Made by a program: the position numbers and the translations under genes. Source: Nitrososphaerota archaeon (GTDB lineage Archaea > Thermoproteota > Nitrososphaeria > Nitrososphaerales > Nitrosopumilaceae). Taken from it: a DNA stretch of 45,169 nucleotides. Positions 36,987 through 45,169 of this stretch are shown here, one piece after another; the stretch's first letter is position 1; each line of letters begins with the position of its first letter. Location: contig DAHUYT010000014.1 of assembly GCA_027315065.1 (NCBI GenBank), forward strand, positions 239 through 45,407, given 5' to 3'. The notes beneath the pieces were generated by a model. That model was given only the letters and a program-made list of their open reading frames with translations, ran no database searches and was not told the origin of the DNA.

Positions 36987-39140
36987 CTACGAAAAAATTT
37001 CTCCCTTCTTTTTTTCCACGCTGGTATCATGCCCTGTTTTTTCCTCCTCCCCTACGCATTCTGATATTCCGCTTTCAAGATTCCACAGTATACCCATCAC
37101 ATCAGACGATGAGAGGCATATCTTTTCTGCAAAAGATTGTACAGTATCATCACATAGTGAGTTGTATACCGCAAGCTCCTCGCTTGTCAGAGATACAGTA
37201 AAATTGCCATCCATGCATGACAGCCGTTCTATCGACCCAGGTGGAACAAACATTATTTTGTAGAGTTGCCCATCTATGCCATTTTTGGTCATCGTATCCA
37301 TGATGTATTGCTTGTGTTTTTGAGAAAATACCACAAACCATACGTTATATCCAAGCTCAAAGTTTTTCCTAAAGTTTTCAATCACCTGTAACTTGTGCTT
37401 TGTCGGATCTTTTTCCACCTCTACTGCAACCACTTTTTCAGACCAGCATAACGGGTCGTATGATATCTTCCTGCAAGAGCCCTGCAGCAGTTGCGGCTCG
37501 AAGATCAAAAGGTCAGGCCTTTGCACCCCCTTGTGCCCAAGGTCTGGAATGCAGAACTTGAAGGCCTTTTGCTGCATCCTCATTATCATAAATATTGCAG
37601 CAAGGTGAAGGTCAGAACCGGCGCGCCTTCCCGTTGCAGCCTGCGAGAAAAAGCTGTTATATGCAAGACCTGATAGCGCATAGCGCGTGGCAAGATTACA
37701 GTCATCGAGGCTAACATTTTTCCGTTCCACTAGCCGCATCTGGTTTACCAAAATGTTGTCAAGACTCTCAAAGGCTGTGCGCCTGTCCACTTGAAACATT
37801 TTAGAGACAAAATCATATATCTCGTCCCTTACCATCTCATGGTTTTTGTTATACAACAAAAGCAGTATTACAGATTCAAGCGGCGTTACCTGTGGGGCGT
37901 CATTTTGTGTCCTTGTCGGCATGACATATTTTTGAAGCGATGTCGGCTCTCCGTACCTTTCCACGCTGTATCTTGCAAGACAAGTCCAGTCTCTTTTTCT
38001 GTCAACTATTGGAAATGTCTTCAAAAGTCCATACAGCGGTGTCTGCCCCTGGGAATAAAACGCAAACCTTCCATGGGTCATCGATGTCAGAGTCTCCACA
38101 GGCACAGGCATCAGGGTCTTGAAGTTGTTTGCAGTCTCCATGTCAACCTTGAAGCAGATAATGGTCCTAACAAGTGCAGATATCTCCTTTGCAAACTCTC
38201 TTGGAAACGTGTTTACTGTCTGTGCAGTGATTGTAACTTTGATGTTTGCCTTCCTCATCGTATTTAGCAGCTCACGTAACGCAAACGGGGCAAAAAGATG
38301 TGCCTCGTCAATGTACAAAAAGAAAGGCCTCGATGCAATTTCCGGCCTGCCAAACCTCTTTTTGGCCTCCACGTATACCATATTGATAAGCACTGTCCCC
38401 ACAAATGACACTACGTCATCAGAGCCCCCGCTTGAGAGGTCAATTACCACCCACTTTCCTGACTCTATCACATCGGCAAAATCAACTGTAGACCGTGGCG
38501 TATCAAGCATTGACGTAACCTGCGGTATCGATAATATTTTGTCAAGCTTGTTGTATGCAGAGCGGCCTGCATCCCGCTGGTACTGTTGTGGAAAAAGTAC
38601 GCTCCAAAAATGCTTCACGTCCCTGTTTGTAACCTTGGCAAGATATATCGAGCGCATCCTGTCATCTGTCATTATTTTTACAAGGTCACGCAACGTAGAG
38701 CCTTCTATCTCTACCAGCGCATTTGCGCCATTTCTTAGCAGAGATTCAAGCTGAGGACCCCAAGAGTCATGATATATGTTTCTTAATGCATTTACAAGGT
38801 TCATGGAGACCGTATATCCATCGTCTCCTTGCCTGACCTCAAGCGGATTTATCTTCACAGTCATGCCCCACTGCCTTACCGCGTCAAGGCTTATGTAGAC
38901 CAGATTGTCCTTTTTGGATTCTGGAATCATCCGTAAGACATCCTGTGCAAGGGTACCATGCGGGTCAAGCACCAGAAAGCCTTCATTTCTGTTTATGTTC
39001 TGGTTTATCAGGATGGTATCTATGATGCTTTTCCCAGATCCTACCTCTCCAAATATGCCTGTGTGGATCTGCTCTTTACGCGGCACGCCTGCGGCATCAC
39101 CGTTGTCATCAAAGCCAAGTACCGTGATTTTGGACGCCAT
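36987..39140 (-). CDS. HerA/TraG-like ATPase fused to wHTH and nuclease-like domains
   Basis: A 717-residue motor protein. Walker A is FGEVGSGKSIIDTILIN (31-47) and Walker B is FFLYIDEAHLFAPF (about 270); TITAQTVNTFP fits sensor 1 of HerA/FtsK/TraG ATPases. The second part contains a wHTH-like region (about 440-500, MVRDEIYDFVSKMFQVDRRT) and then PDLLIFEP and KVVAVEVEKDPTKHKLQVIE, NFELGYNVWFVVFSQ. The D...ExE spacing and following helix resemble PD-(D/E)xK and replication-relaxation proteins of conjugative elements. No membrane span is found, so it is HerA-like rather than a classical coupling protein. It may pump or process DNA in conjugation, element replication or defence. It is unlinked here to a relaxase. 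Confidence 0.8.
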   Translation of the reverse strand: MASKITVLGFDDNGDAAGVPRKEQIHTGIFGEVGSGKSIIDTILINQNINRNEGFLVLDPHGTLAQDVLRMIPESKKDNLVYISLDAVRQWGMTVKINPLEVRQGDDGYTVSMNLVNALRNIYHDSWGPQLESLLRNGANALVEIEGSTLRDLVKIMTDDRMRSIYLAKVTNRDVKHFWSVLFPQQYQRDAGRSAYNKLDKILSIPQVTSMLDTPRSTVDFADVIESGKWVVIDLSSGGSDDVVSFVGTVLINMVYVEAKKRFGRPEIASRPFFLYIDEAHLFAPFALRELLNTMRKANIKVTITAQTVNTFPREFAKEISALVRTIICFKVDMETANNFKTLMPVPVETLTSMTHGRFAFYSQGQTPLYGLLKTFPIVDRKRDWTCLARYSVERYGEPTSLQKYVMPTRTQNDAPQVTPLESVILLLLYNKNHEMVRDEIYDFVSKMFQVDRRTAFESLDNILVNQMRLVERKNVSLDDCNLATRYALSGLAYNSFFSQAATGRRAGSDLHLAAIFMIMRMQQKAFKFCIPDLGHKGVQRPDLLIFEPQLLQGSCRKISYDPLCWSEKVVAVEVEKDPTKHKLQVIENFRKNFELGYNVWFVVFSQKHKQYIMDTMTKNGIDGQLYKIMFVPPGSIERLSCMDGNFTVSLTSEELAVYNSLCDDTVQSFAEKICLSSSDVMGILWNLESGISECVGEEEKTGHDTSVEKKKGEIFS

Positions 39141-39746
39141 GATTTACGATTCTGATGAATTGTTTTTTATAAGCAGATTCTGAAAACGCATATTGCAAAA
39201 GTGGCTGGAGATGAACCATCCGTATAACTTTTTTCCGGCTTGTTTTCGTTATTGAGACATGATACATCAAAAAATTCCTCTCTTTGTAATTATAAAATGA
39301 CGCACATTTCATATTTTATATGTACGGTACATCATGGTTTAAAAAATTGGTACGATCTTATAGATCGTCATAAAATTTCATTCTAACATTCCATGAACAT
39401 ACAAGGCAAAATTTCAATCTAACACAGACGCACAGTTACTTGGCGACTCTGTGTTTGCTCTTTATTAAATCCATTCTGGTTATGTTGATCTTGTAAAATT
39501 AAAAAGACATATGAGTTTAGATCATGCCTAGAATCCGAATCAAAAAATCAAATGTATTCTACCAAAAGATCTAAGATCAGCATCACAGCGCAACGCATAT
39601 GACAGAATGTACACATTGTGAGCATTATCATGAACTCTGATCTGCTCCTGGCCAGAATCATGAAATCAGAATAATTTTTCAAGAAAAAATTAACAATAAC
39701 GGTTCAAACAGATATAGATAATAGATGAGGTAATGGACAATCTCTA
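39141..39746. other. 606-bp intergenic region, no gene
   Basis: A+T-rich, with no supported frame. Noted features are an inverted repeat AACACAGA (39420-39427) / TCTGTGTT with a 19-nt loop, a zinc-ribbon-derived repeat at 39648-39679, and a TATA-like GATATAGATAATAG (about 39711-39724) suitably placed for the HEPN gene at 39747. Confidence 0.5.
39648..39679 (+). repeat. 32-bp dispersed repeat, left of HEPN/MNT pair
   Basis: Begins CTGGCCAGAATCATGAAATC and matches 40433-40464 at 30 of 32 positions. A third, more diverged copy is the 3' end and flank of the zinc-ribbon gene at 27772-27797. The repeats bracket the HEPN/MNT pair, which may have been inserted or moved between them. Confidence 0.75.
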
Positions 39747-40112
39747 ATGCGAAGAGAAGTCAAAGGTTGGTTAGATAAAGCAAAAGAAGATTTTAACACT
39801 GCGCAAGACTGTCTGACATCCAAACACTTTGATGCATCAGCATTTCATGCCCAACAAGCAGCAGAAAAATCTCTCAAGGCATTACAAATTCAATTGCATG
39901 GAAGGTTTGACAAGATTCATGATCTAGCATCTATTGCCAAGTCGGTTGACTCGCCAAATGAGATAGTCAATTGTTGTATAAAACTTGCGCCATATTATGT
40001 GGTAACAAGATATCCCGACGTAGGAGAACCTATATCAAAGGAAACCACCAAGGAATTGTTGGATGAGAGTATGAAGGTGGTAAAATGGGTAAGCCAAAGG
40101 CTCAAGCTATAG
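39747..40112 (+). CDS. HEPN-domain toxin (HepT-like)
   Basis: A 121-residue HEPN protein: MRREVKGWLDKAKEDFNTAQ, DASAFHAQQAAEKSLKALQI, GRFDKIHDLASIAKS. The catalytic RX4H is R53-FDKI-H58. The Tyr two residues after His (RX4HXY), which MntA modifies in some HepT proteins, is Leu here, so regulation may be direct binding instead. The family cleaves RNA, for example at tRNA ends. It is followed by, and overlaps for 28 nt, its nucleotidyltransferase partner. A TATA-like sequence lies about 25 bp upstream. Confidence 0.87.
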   Translation: MRREVKGWLDKAKEDFNTAQDCLTSKHFDASAFHAQQAAEKSLKALQIQLHGRFDKIHDLASIAKSVDSPNEIVNCCIKLAPYYVVTRYPDVGEPISKETTKELLDESMKVVKWVSQRLKL

Positions 40113-40411
40113 AACTTGTAAAGGACTTTAAGAAAAAGGCACAAAAGAAGTATGGTATAAAGAAGATAATTCTATTTGGATCACAAGCAACTGGCAGGAC
40201 AAGAGAAGGAAGTGACATAGACATGTTGATAGTCTCAGACAGTTTCAAGACAAGAGCTGACTTTATGTCAAAACTCTTTGCAGAGTGGCATATTGTACAG
40301 AAGAAAAACTTTCCAGTAGACTTTCTGCCTTATAGAACAAAAGAGTTTGAGAGCATGAGTAAGGGTGTCACAATAGTACATCAAGTAGTGGAAGAAGGTA
40401 TCGAGATCTAG
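40085..40411 (+). CDS. MNT-type nucleotidyltransferase antitoxin (MntA-like)
   Basis: A 108-residue minimal nucleotidyltransferase with the GSX10DXD motif: FGSQATGRTREGSDIDMLIV (G32, S33, D44, D46). A C-terminal strand carries VDFLPYRTKEFE, the third acidic position of the fold. In HEPN/MNT modules this protein silences the HEPN RNase, in some cases by adding AMP. The ATG at 40085 overlaps the HEPN gene by 28 nt. It is distinct from the broken wHTH-fused version at 5806-6417. Confidence 0.88.
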   Translation: MGKPKAQAIELVKDFKKKAQKKYGIKKIILFGSQATGRTREGSDIDMLIVSDSFKTRADFMSKLFAEWHIVQKKNFPVDFLPYRTKEFESMSKGVTIVHQVVEEGIEI

Positions 40412-40432
40412 TCTCAAACCAGGGCAGGACGA

Positions 40433-40464
40433 CTGGCTAGAATCATGAAGTCAGAATAATTTTT
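40433..40464 (+). repeat. 32-bp dispersed repeat, right of HEPN/MNT pair
   Basis: CTGGCTAGAATCATGAAGTC and on; it differs from 39648-39679 at two positions. Just before it, GACGACTGGCTAGAATCATGA resembles the DWPES-stop end of the zinc-ribbon gene, read here as DWLES-stop. Confidence 0.75.
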
Positions 40465-40526
40465 AACAGTTGATTGCAGCTCAGACAGACATATTTGCAC
40501 GAATTTTTCATCTGCCCATTAAAAGA

Positions 40527-42593
40527 TCAGCCGGGGGTGCCAGAGACCTGGTTTGATGGCACAGATTCTCCCATGGCATTTACCGCTGTCACATAGTAAT
40601 AGTAGGTCTCGCCGTTTACAAGAAATGCATTTGTATAATTCAAAACGTTTGGCGGAACAGATGTGAGAAACGCCTCGTTTCCAGGAGTTATGCTTTCATA
40701 GATATTGTACTTTATTATCTGGTCTCCTCCAATTGAGGCAGGCTGTTGCCATCTTAGCAATACCTGGTTGCCTGTTGCAGTAGCTACAAGATCCTGCGGA
40801 GCAGACGTCGTGCTTGCAGGCTGGGATACAGAGGCCTGGTTTGATGGTGCAGATTCTCCTCCGCCGTTTACTGCGGTTACATAGTAATAGTAGGTCTGAT
40901 CACTGCCTGTAACGATATCTGCATATGATGTAGTGCTGGCTGATACGGACTTGAACAGTGTCTCCTGACCGGGTGATGTTCCTCTATAGATATCATATTT
41001 TATTATCGAAGATCCGTTATCATAGGATGGTGGCTGCCACATTAGCGATATCTGTGAGCCTGATATACTGCCTACAAGATTTCTAGGAGATGACGATATC
41101 CCTACAGGGGTTGCATATGCTTCGCTTGATCCATGAGACTCGCCTGCCGCGTTTATGGCAGTGATATAATAGTAGTATGTTATTCCGTTGTCAAGCCAGA
41201 CATCGGTATAGGATTGATTGGTAGACGGTACAACGTTGAGTATCATTTCCCCGCCAGATGCCATGCCTCTATAGATGTTGTATTTTGTTATTGGCAAGCC
41301 TCCAACAAAAGATGGGGCCTGCCATGTCAGTGATATCTGCCCGTTGGATCTGGTCGCAGTAAGATCAAGCGGGACTGTTGGCGCAGTAGGTTTTGGCGAT
41401 AAAAATGACACAAGGTTATTTGATGTTGGGCTTCCAAGCCCTGTTGTAAAGTCATATCCTGATGTTGCTTGATTTACATTGTTTCCTGTCTGCGTAATGT
41501 ACTTGTAATTGGAAGAGTGTAGTGTCCCCGTAGCTGCAGTGTAAAGATCTCCGCTGGTAACAAACCTATATGATGATAGTTCCGCCCCTTGGCTGTTTGC
41601 TATTGCTGCAATGGCAGCCCACTGCGAGACTCCTGCACTTGTTCCGCCAACTAGAAACCAACCTGTCTGGTTGTCATATGAAGTAGAATCATAGACTGAG
41701 AAACCCGTACGTGGGTCAGCATCATAGGATACGTCTGGGACAGCCCTCTGGCCGTTACTTTCAACGTTGTATACTACCTGATATTGCGGCTCTGGCTCGT
41801 AGAAACTTGGTCCACTTGAGCTTCCGCTCCATGCAGTCTCACTTTGTATGGCTCCATTGGTAGCAACGTCAAGGGTTGTTCCACCCACAGATACCACGTA
41901 TGGAGACGCGGCAGGGTAGAGATGACTTGCTCCATTTCCGGATGGTGCAAAAAAGCTAATGCCTGACTTGGCAAAATAAGAATCATAACTTGTCTCATTT
42001 GGAAATTCATGGACCCCCCAGCTAAGAGATATCTGTCCTGCTCCAGTCTTTACCTCAGTATAATTTATTGAATGAATCAGATCATTGAAGCTGTTTGATT
42101 GTGATTCAACAAGAACAATCTTTGCACCAGGCGCAATTGCATGCGCCCACTCTACATCAAGCGATTCTTCAAGTGCCCAAGTTGAATTACCGACTGGAAC
42201 GCCATCAGGCGTTATTTTTGTAAAGCAGCCGTTTGCAGTGGTACATTCTGGCAATCCCCAGTGTTTGTCAAATGTTGCAAGATCACTTTCTATGCTTGGG
42301 TCGTCGTAGGCATCAACTATGGCAATTACCTGCCCGTGGCCGCATAGATTTGCATAATCCCATCCCATACTGCTTGCCACATAACAGTTCAGCTTGGAAA
42401 ATCCGTAAGCATTCCATATCTGGCCGGGGGTGAGGCCTTCAGGATATGAGGTGACAGTACCATTGAGTTGAAAGTAGGGACGCGCATCAAGTCTTGTTTG
42501 CTGACCTGTTGCGTATATTTGTGGCATTACCATGTTCGATATTAGTAATAGAGATACTAGAATAGATACTGATACTGCAAAATTCCTGCTCAA
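40527..42593 (-). CDS. Secreted sedolisin-like (S53) peptidase with three FN3 domains
   Basis: A 688-residue exported protein with a signal peptide (SVSILVSLLLISNMVMPQI). The peptidase core has the sedolisin Glu/Asp pair in WALEESLDVEWAHAIAPGA (E-x3-D, near residue 145), the nucleophile in LVGGTSAGVSQWAA, and YPAASPYVVSVGGTTLD. The oxyanion Asp, usually in SSGDSG, appears as Asn (APSGNGAS), recalling subtilisins. Three fibronectin type III domains follow (LDLTATRSNGQISLTWQAPS; PRNLVGSISGSQISLMWQPP; PQDLVATATGNQVLLRWQQP), which usually bind surfaces or polysaccharide. Sedolisins work best at acid pH. It starts at TTG 42593. No membrane anchor is seen, so it is probably released. Confidence 0.88.
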   Translation of the reverse strand: MSRNFAVSVSILVSLLLISNMVMPQIYATGQQTRLDARPYFQLNGTVTSYPEGLTPGQIWNAYGFSKLNCYVASSMGWDYANLCGHGQVIAIVDAYDDPSIESDLATFDKHWGLPECTTANGCFTKITPDGVPVGNSTWALEESLDVEWAHAIAPGAKIVLVESQSNSFNDLIHSINYTEVKTGAGQISLSWGVHEFPNETSYDSYFAKSGISFFAPSGNGASHLYPAASPYVVSVGGTTLDVATNGAIQSETAWSGSSSGPSFYEPEPQYQVVYNVESNGQRAVPDVSYDADPRTGFSVYDSTSYDNQTGWFLVGGTSAGVSQWAAIAAIANSQGAELSSYRFVTSGDLYTAATGTLHSSNYKYITQTGNNVNQATSGYDFTTGLGSPTSNNLVSFLSPKPTAPTVPLDLTATRSNGQISLTWQAPSFVGGLPITKYNIYRGMASGGEMILNVVPSTNQSYTDVWLDNGITYYYYITAINAAGESHGSSEAYATPVGISSSPRNLVGSISGSQISLMWQPPSYDNGSSIIKYDIYRGTSPGQETLFKSVSASTTSYADIVTGSDQTYYYYVTAVNGGGESAPSNQASVSQPASTTSAPQDLVATATGNQVLLRWQQPASIGGDQIIKYNIYESITPGNEAFLTSVPPNVLNYTNAFLVNGETYYYYVTAVNAMGESVPSNQVSGTPG

Positions 42594-42741
42594 CTTTTCA
42601 GTTTTGTCAGATTTTGTTACATAAGAAGACGACTCAGCTTAAACTGCGAATTATGTTCAAATTTGTTATCTTGACACTTTTCAATCTTTTTACACAGTAT
42701 GCAAATACATCTGTACGTAGTGTAACAGAGAATCTTTTTTC

Positions 42742-45169
42742 CTATTCCAGCCCTACAAAGTATGACAGTTCATTTGATTGTGATGTCCCCCCCTTGCTTG
42801 GCCAGTCAGTAAACGCATTAGCATAGATACTGGCAAGTCCTGTTCCAGACTGGGCAGGTACATAGTAAGGAAGAACCACCTCTGATTGGCCAGGATTGAG
42901 GGTATACTGTGCTGATACGGTACCAAGACTGCTAATGTTTGAATCAAACATATCTATGGTTACAAGAGATGGAGTAGATGCACTGGAATCTATCACCACT
43001 TTGACATATCCTGTCTGTCCCCGCTTTAGTAGAGAAACAGGATTTCCGTTTTGGTCAGTTGGTTGTACAGATATGATTGATATTCCGCTCTGCCCGGTGG
43101 AATTGTTTTCAATGTTTGCAACACAGGGATTTGTTCCATTTACTACAGTGAGCTGTCCGTAGCTGTTAAAGCATGATTGTATCCTGCTGTCTGCAAGACC
43201 GTATGCAACATTTAGTTCATTGTTTAGACTGACCATTTGAACATGGTTTATCGTCGCATACTGGTTAAAGGTCAAGAGCGCCTGATCCAAGCTTCCGCCA
43301 TTATTGAGCACTGCCTGCATAGCAGTATTTGCAGCATCAGTTCTTTGCTTCATGAAATTATACTCGTTTTGGAATACTGCCTGCGTTCTATTGTCTCCTA
43401 CTGTATTGAGAAAATTGGCATATGAAACATCAGGGGTGGTATTTGCATTTGCCTGCTCAAGTGCGGTAAGAGCTTGCTTGAGCTGGCTAGCTGCTGCCTG
43501 CCTTTGTTCCAATACCAGTTGCGCGTTTAGCTTGGCAGCTGTCTCGTTCCCAAGTATGTTTGCCACCTGCTTCTTGGAAGCCTCAATCTCCTGCAATATC
43601 TTCAATGCCATGGGATTGTTTTGTATGCCAGGTCCTGCAATGGTTGTAAATTGAGCAGGCCCAACTGTAGTTACATTCCCCGAGGTCTGAACACCTGACG
43701 GATTGACAGAGCTTGCGTTGTTCAAGTTTAGACTCACAAGATCTACAGAACCATTCTGCGTGTTTGCAGTTCCGTTATCATAAGCCAGTGCAAGAAGATG
43801 AGCTTCAGCCGGACTCATAAATGTCATGGAATCGTTTTGAATTTTAACGCCAAGTGTGACTTTGGCCTGGTTGTTTGTCATTGCGACCTGAGTCGTACCA
43901 CCTGTAGTCCCGCTACCTCCTGGCATGCTAGTCGTGCAACTGTATGGCGGAGTTGGAACATATGATACTGGAAGCGTCAAAGGATTCTGAAGATCTGTTG
44001 CAAGACATGATTCTGGTGTCAGTGGAGTCCCTCCATTTGCTGGCCAGTCAGAATATGCATCGGTGTAGACATTTGCCAATCCAGCCTGTGAACTGGATGG
44101 AATGAAAAATGAGAGAGTCATCTGGGATTGCCCCTGGTTTACAACCGTCTTGACAGAAGCAGTTCCAAGGCTGGTCTGGTTTACGTCAAAGAGGTTAAGT
44201 GTAACAAGTGCCGGTATGGTCTGGCCTGATGAAAGTGAGACCTTGACAAATCCATTCTGCCCCTTCTTTAACATTGAGACTGGATCTCCCTGCTGGTTTG
44301 TTAACTGTACAGAGTCAATTGAGATACCGTGAGACTTGATAACATTAAACTCGGTCGAGTTTGTGTAGCTCTTTCCATCCACGATAGCTGTTGCAACGTC
44401 TTGATACGTTCCAGTTTGGTATGTGTCAGGTATCTTAAACTGTAAAGTTCCAGAACCATTTTGATCAGTAGTTATGGTCCTTGATATGATATTGTCACCA
44501 TTTGGGTCTGAAACGCCTACTGCAATATTTTGGAGGCTTTGGCCAGGCAGGTTCACAGATAGGGTTACCACGTCACCGTAGGCATAGTATGACTGGTCCG
44601 TAGTAAGCGATAGTGATATTGGAAAAGAATTTATCGATAATTGAGACGTATTGGAGCTTGTAGCATGAGTACCATCTCCTCCGTAGCTTGCAGTGATTGT
44701 TATGCTACTTGGTGGGTTGGCACCAGGAGTGTATGTTACAGTACAGCTGCCAGATGAAAGCGTACATGAAGATGGATTGAATGTACCACCTGTATTTCCA
44801 TCACTCCATGAAACTGTGCCGGTCGGAGCAGTAGGCAAGCTTGAAGTGTCAGCAACAGATACTGTAAAGGTAACTGATCTGCCAGAAGAAACGGCAGTCT
44901 GATTCTGTACAATTGTTGTGGATGTAGAATCTGGACCAGGAGTGACGGATGTACCATTACTACTACCAAACGATATTGTGCTAGTCGGGCTAGACGACTC
45001 AGAGTTGGATGAGCTTGATTGTGTTTGGGTCGTATCTGGAGATGACATTGATACTAGCGATACAGTACTTGAAGCAGAAGCGGATGCAGATGAACTTGAA
45101 CTACCGGGCGAGATAGATGCCTGTGCTGAGCTGGTAGAACTTGATATGACACTAGTCTGTGAGTTGGTA
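42742..45169 (-). CDS. Giant Ser/Thr-rich surface protein, 5' end beyond window
   Basis: The frame remains open to the right window edge, so an ATG at 45048 is internal and at least 808 residues are present. The N-terminal visible part is low-complexity Ser/Thr (SSSSSASASASS), likely O-glycosylated. Then come an Ig-like Big_3-type domain (VSWSDGNTGGTFNPSSCTLS; VTYTPGANPPSSITITASYG), and two homologous beta domains beginning GISIDSVQLTNQQGDPVSML and GISIISVQPTDQNGNPVSLL, each ending in Y/F-x-DWP-GGT. A helical coiled segment lies between them (ILQEIEASKKQVANILGNET; ALTALEQANANTTPDVSYAN). No C-terminal anchor is visible. Probably a cell-surface fibre or S-layer-associated protein. Confidence 0.85.
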   Translation of the reverse strand, partial: TNSQTSVISSSTSSAQASISPGSSSSSASASASSTVSLVSMSSPDTTQTQSSSSNSESSSPTSTISFGSSNGTSVTPGPDSTSTTIVQNQTAVSSGRSVTFTVSVADTSSLPTAPTGTVSWSDGNTGGTFNPSSCTLSSGSCTVTYTPGANPPSSITITASYGGDGTHATSSNTSQLSINSFPISLSLTTDQSYYAYGDVVTLSVNLPGQSLQNIAVGVSDPNGDNIISRTITTDQNGSGTLQFKIPDTYQTGTYQDVATAIVDGKSYTNSTEFNVIKSHGISIDSVQLTNQQGDPVSMLKKGQNGFVKVSLSSGQTIPALVTLNLFDVNQTSLGTASVKTVVNQGQSQMTLSFFIPSSSQAGLANVYTDAYSDWPANGGTPLTPESCLATDLQNPLTLPVSYVPTPPYSCTTSMPGGSGTTGGTTQVAMTNNQAKVTLGVKIQNDSMTFMSPAEAHLLALAYDNGTANTQNGSVDLVSLNLNNASSVNPSGVQTSGNVTTVGPAQFTTIAGPGIQNNPMALKILQEIEASKKQVANILGNETAAKLNAQLVLEQRQAAASQLKQALTALEQANANTTPDVSYANFLNTVGDNRTQAVFQNEYNFMKQRTDAANTAMQAVLNNGGSLDQALLTFNQYATINHVQMVSLNNELNVAYGLADSRIQSCFNSYGQLTVVNGTNPCVANIENNSTGQSGISIISVQPTDQNGNPVSLLKRGQTGYVKVVIDSSASTPSLVTIDMFDSNISSLGTVSAQYTLNPGQSEVVLPYYVPAQSGTGLASIYANAFTDWPSKGGTSQSNELSYFVGLE

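Noticed and set aside
36797-37030. A 77-codon minus-strand frame (MIPAWKKRREKFFRRLEEKL...) overlapping the end of the HerA/TraG-like gene.
   Set aside because: Its second half is antisense to the 36479-36901 gene, and its basic first half comes from the Lys-rich 3' end of the ATPase gene read in another frame. No promoter or family support.
45048-45048. ATG 45048 as the true start of the giant surface protein.
   Set aside because: The frame stays open upstream to the window edge with the same Ser-rich composition, and the codons after the ATG do not encode a signal peptide.

Overview
The window looks like an accessory region of an ammonia-oxidising archaeon (Nitrososphaerota, formerly Thaumarchaeota). 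The evidence is a plastocyanin-like copper protein ending in a PEFG-type sorting tail, very large secreted proteins with PEF-like C-termini, an AsnC/Lrp RAM-domain protein, membrane-anchored HTH regulators, class III cyclase proteins, TATA-box promoters placed for leaderless mRNAs, and many TTG/GTG starts. A sedolisin-like secreted protease would suit an acidophile such as a Nitrosotalea relative, but that is inference. I see no rRNA, intact tRNA or CRISPR array.

Layout. 1-3.6 kb: two glycosyltransferases (one cut by the window edge) around an AbiEi/AbiEii-like toxin-antitoxin (TA) pair. 3.6-10.1 kb: a dense TA island with a HEPN protein, a broken wHTH-nucleotidyltransferase/HEPN locus, two VapBC pairs and a second AbiE-like pair. 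It is interrupted by a 1.56-kb element bounded by 63-bp direct repeats. That element carries one unknown gene and two tandem structured repeats whose terminal stems differ in sequence but still pair. 10.3-20.7 kb: secreted proteins, namely a large surface protein, a metzincin-like protease, a 1580-residue beta-propeller/subtilase, and a GH5-like hydrolase fused to a CFI-box tail. 20.7-31.3 kb: signalling, with a histidine kinase, three class III cyclase-like proteins (one with a receiver domain) and a FilR1-type regulator, mixed with two more TA pairs (DUF4258/zinc finger and a broken RelBE). 31.3-36.9 kb: VapBC, an IS remnant, a transmembrane HTH regulator facing a small membrane protein with the same extracytoplasmic motif, and a cupredoxin facing a Vgb-like propeller. 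37-45 kb: a HerA/TraG-like ATPase fused to a possible nuclease domain, a HEPN/MNT pair, a sedolisin-like protease with FN3 domains, and a giant surface protein running off the window.

Three themes link the region. First, about ten TA or TA-derived loci lie in 45 kb, and most have a perfect or near-perfect palindrome on or beside the TATA box, implying autorepression. Second, a segmentally duplicated membrane-hydrolase gene (YdjM-like) is present as one intact copy, one copy with a single nonsense codon and two decayed remnants; fragments of neighbouring genes travelled with it. Third, secreted proteases and a glycoside hydrolase suggest extracellular polymer degradation or surface remodelling.

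The best candidates for something undescribed are the 4.1-5.7 kb element with its covarying tandem structures, the transmembrane regulator/mini-protein pair at 32.9-34.1 kb, and the 20-bp-period motif pairs placed in inverted orientation at both ends of the cyclase gene at 29.6-30.4 kb. All functions are read from sequence motifs; no database search was run.
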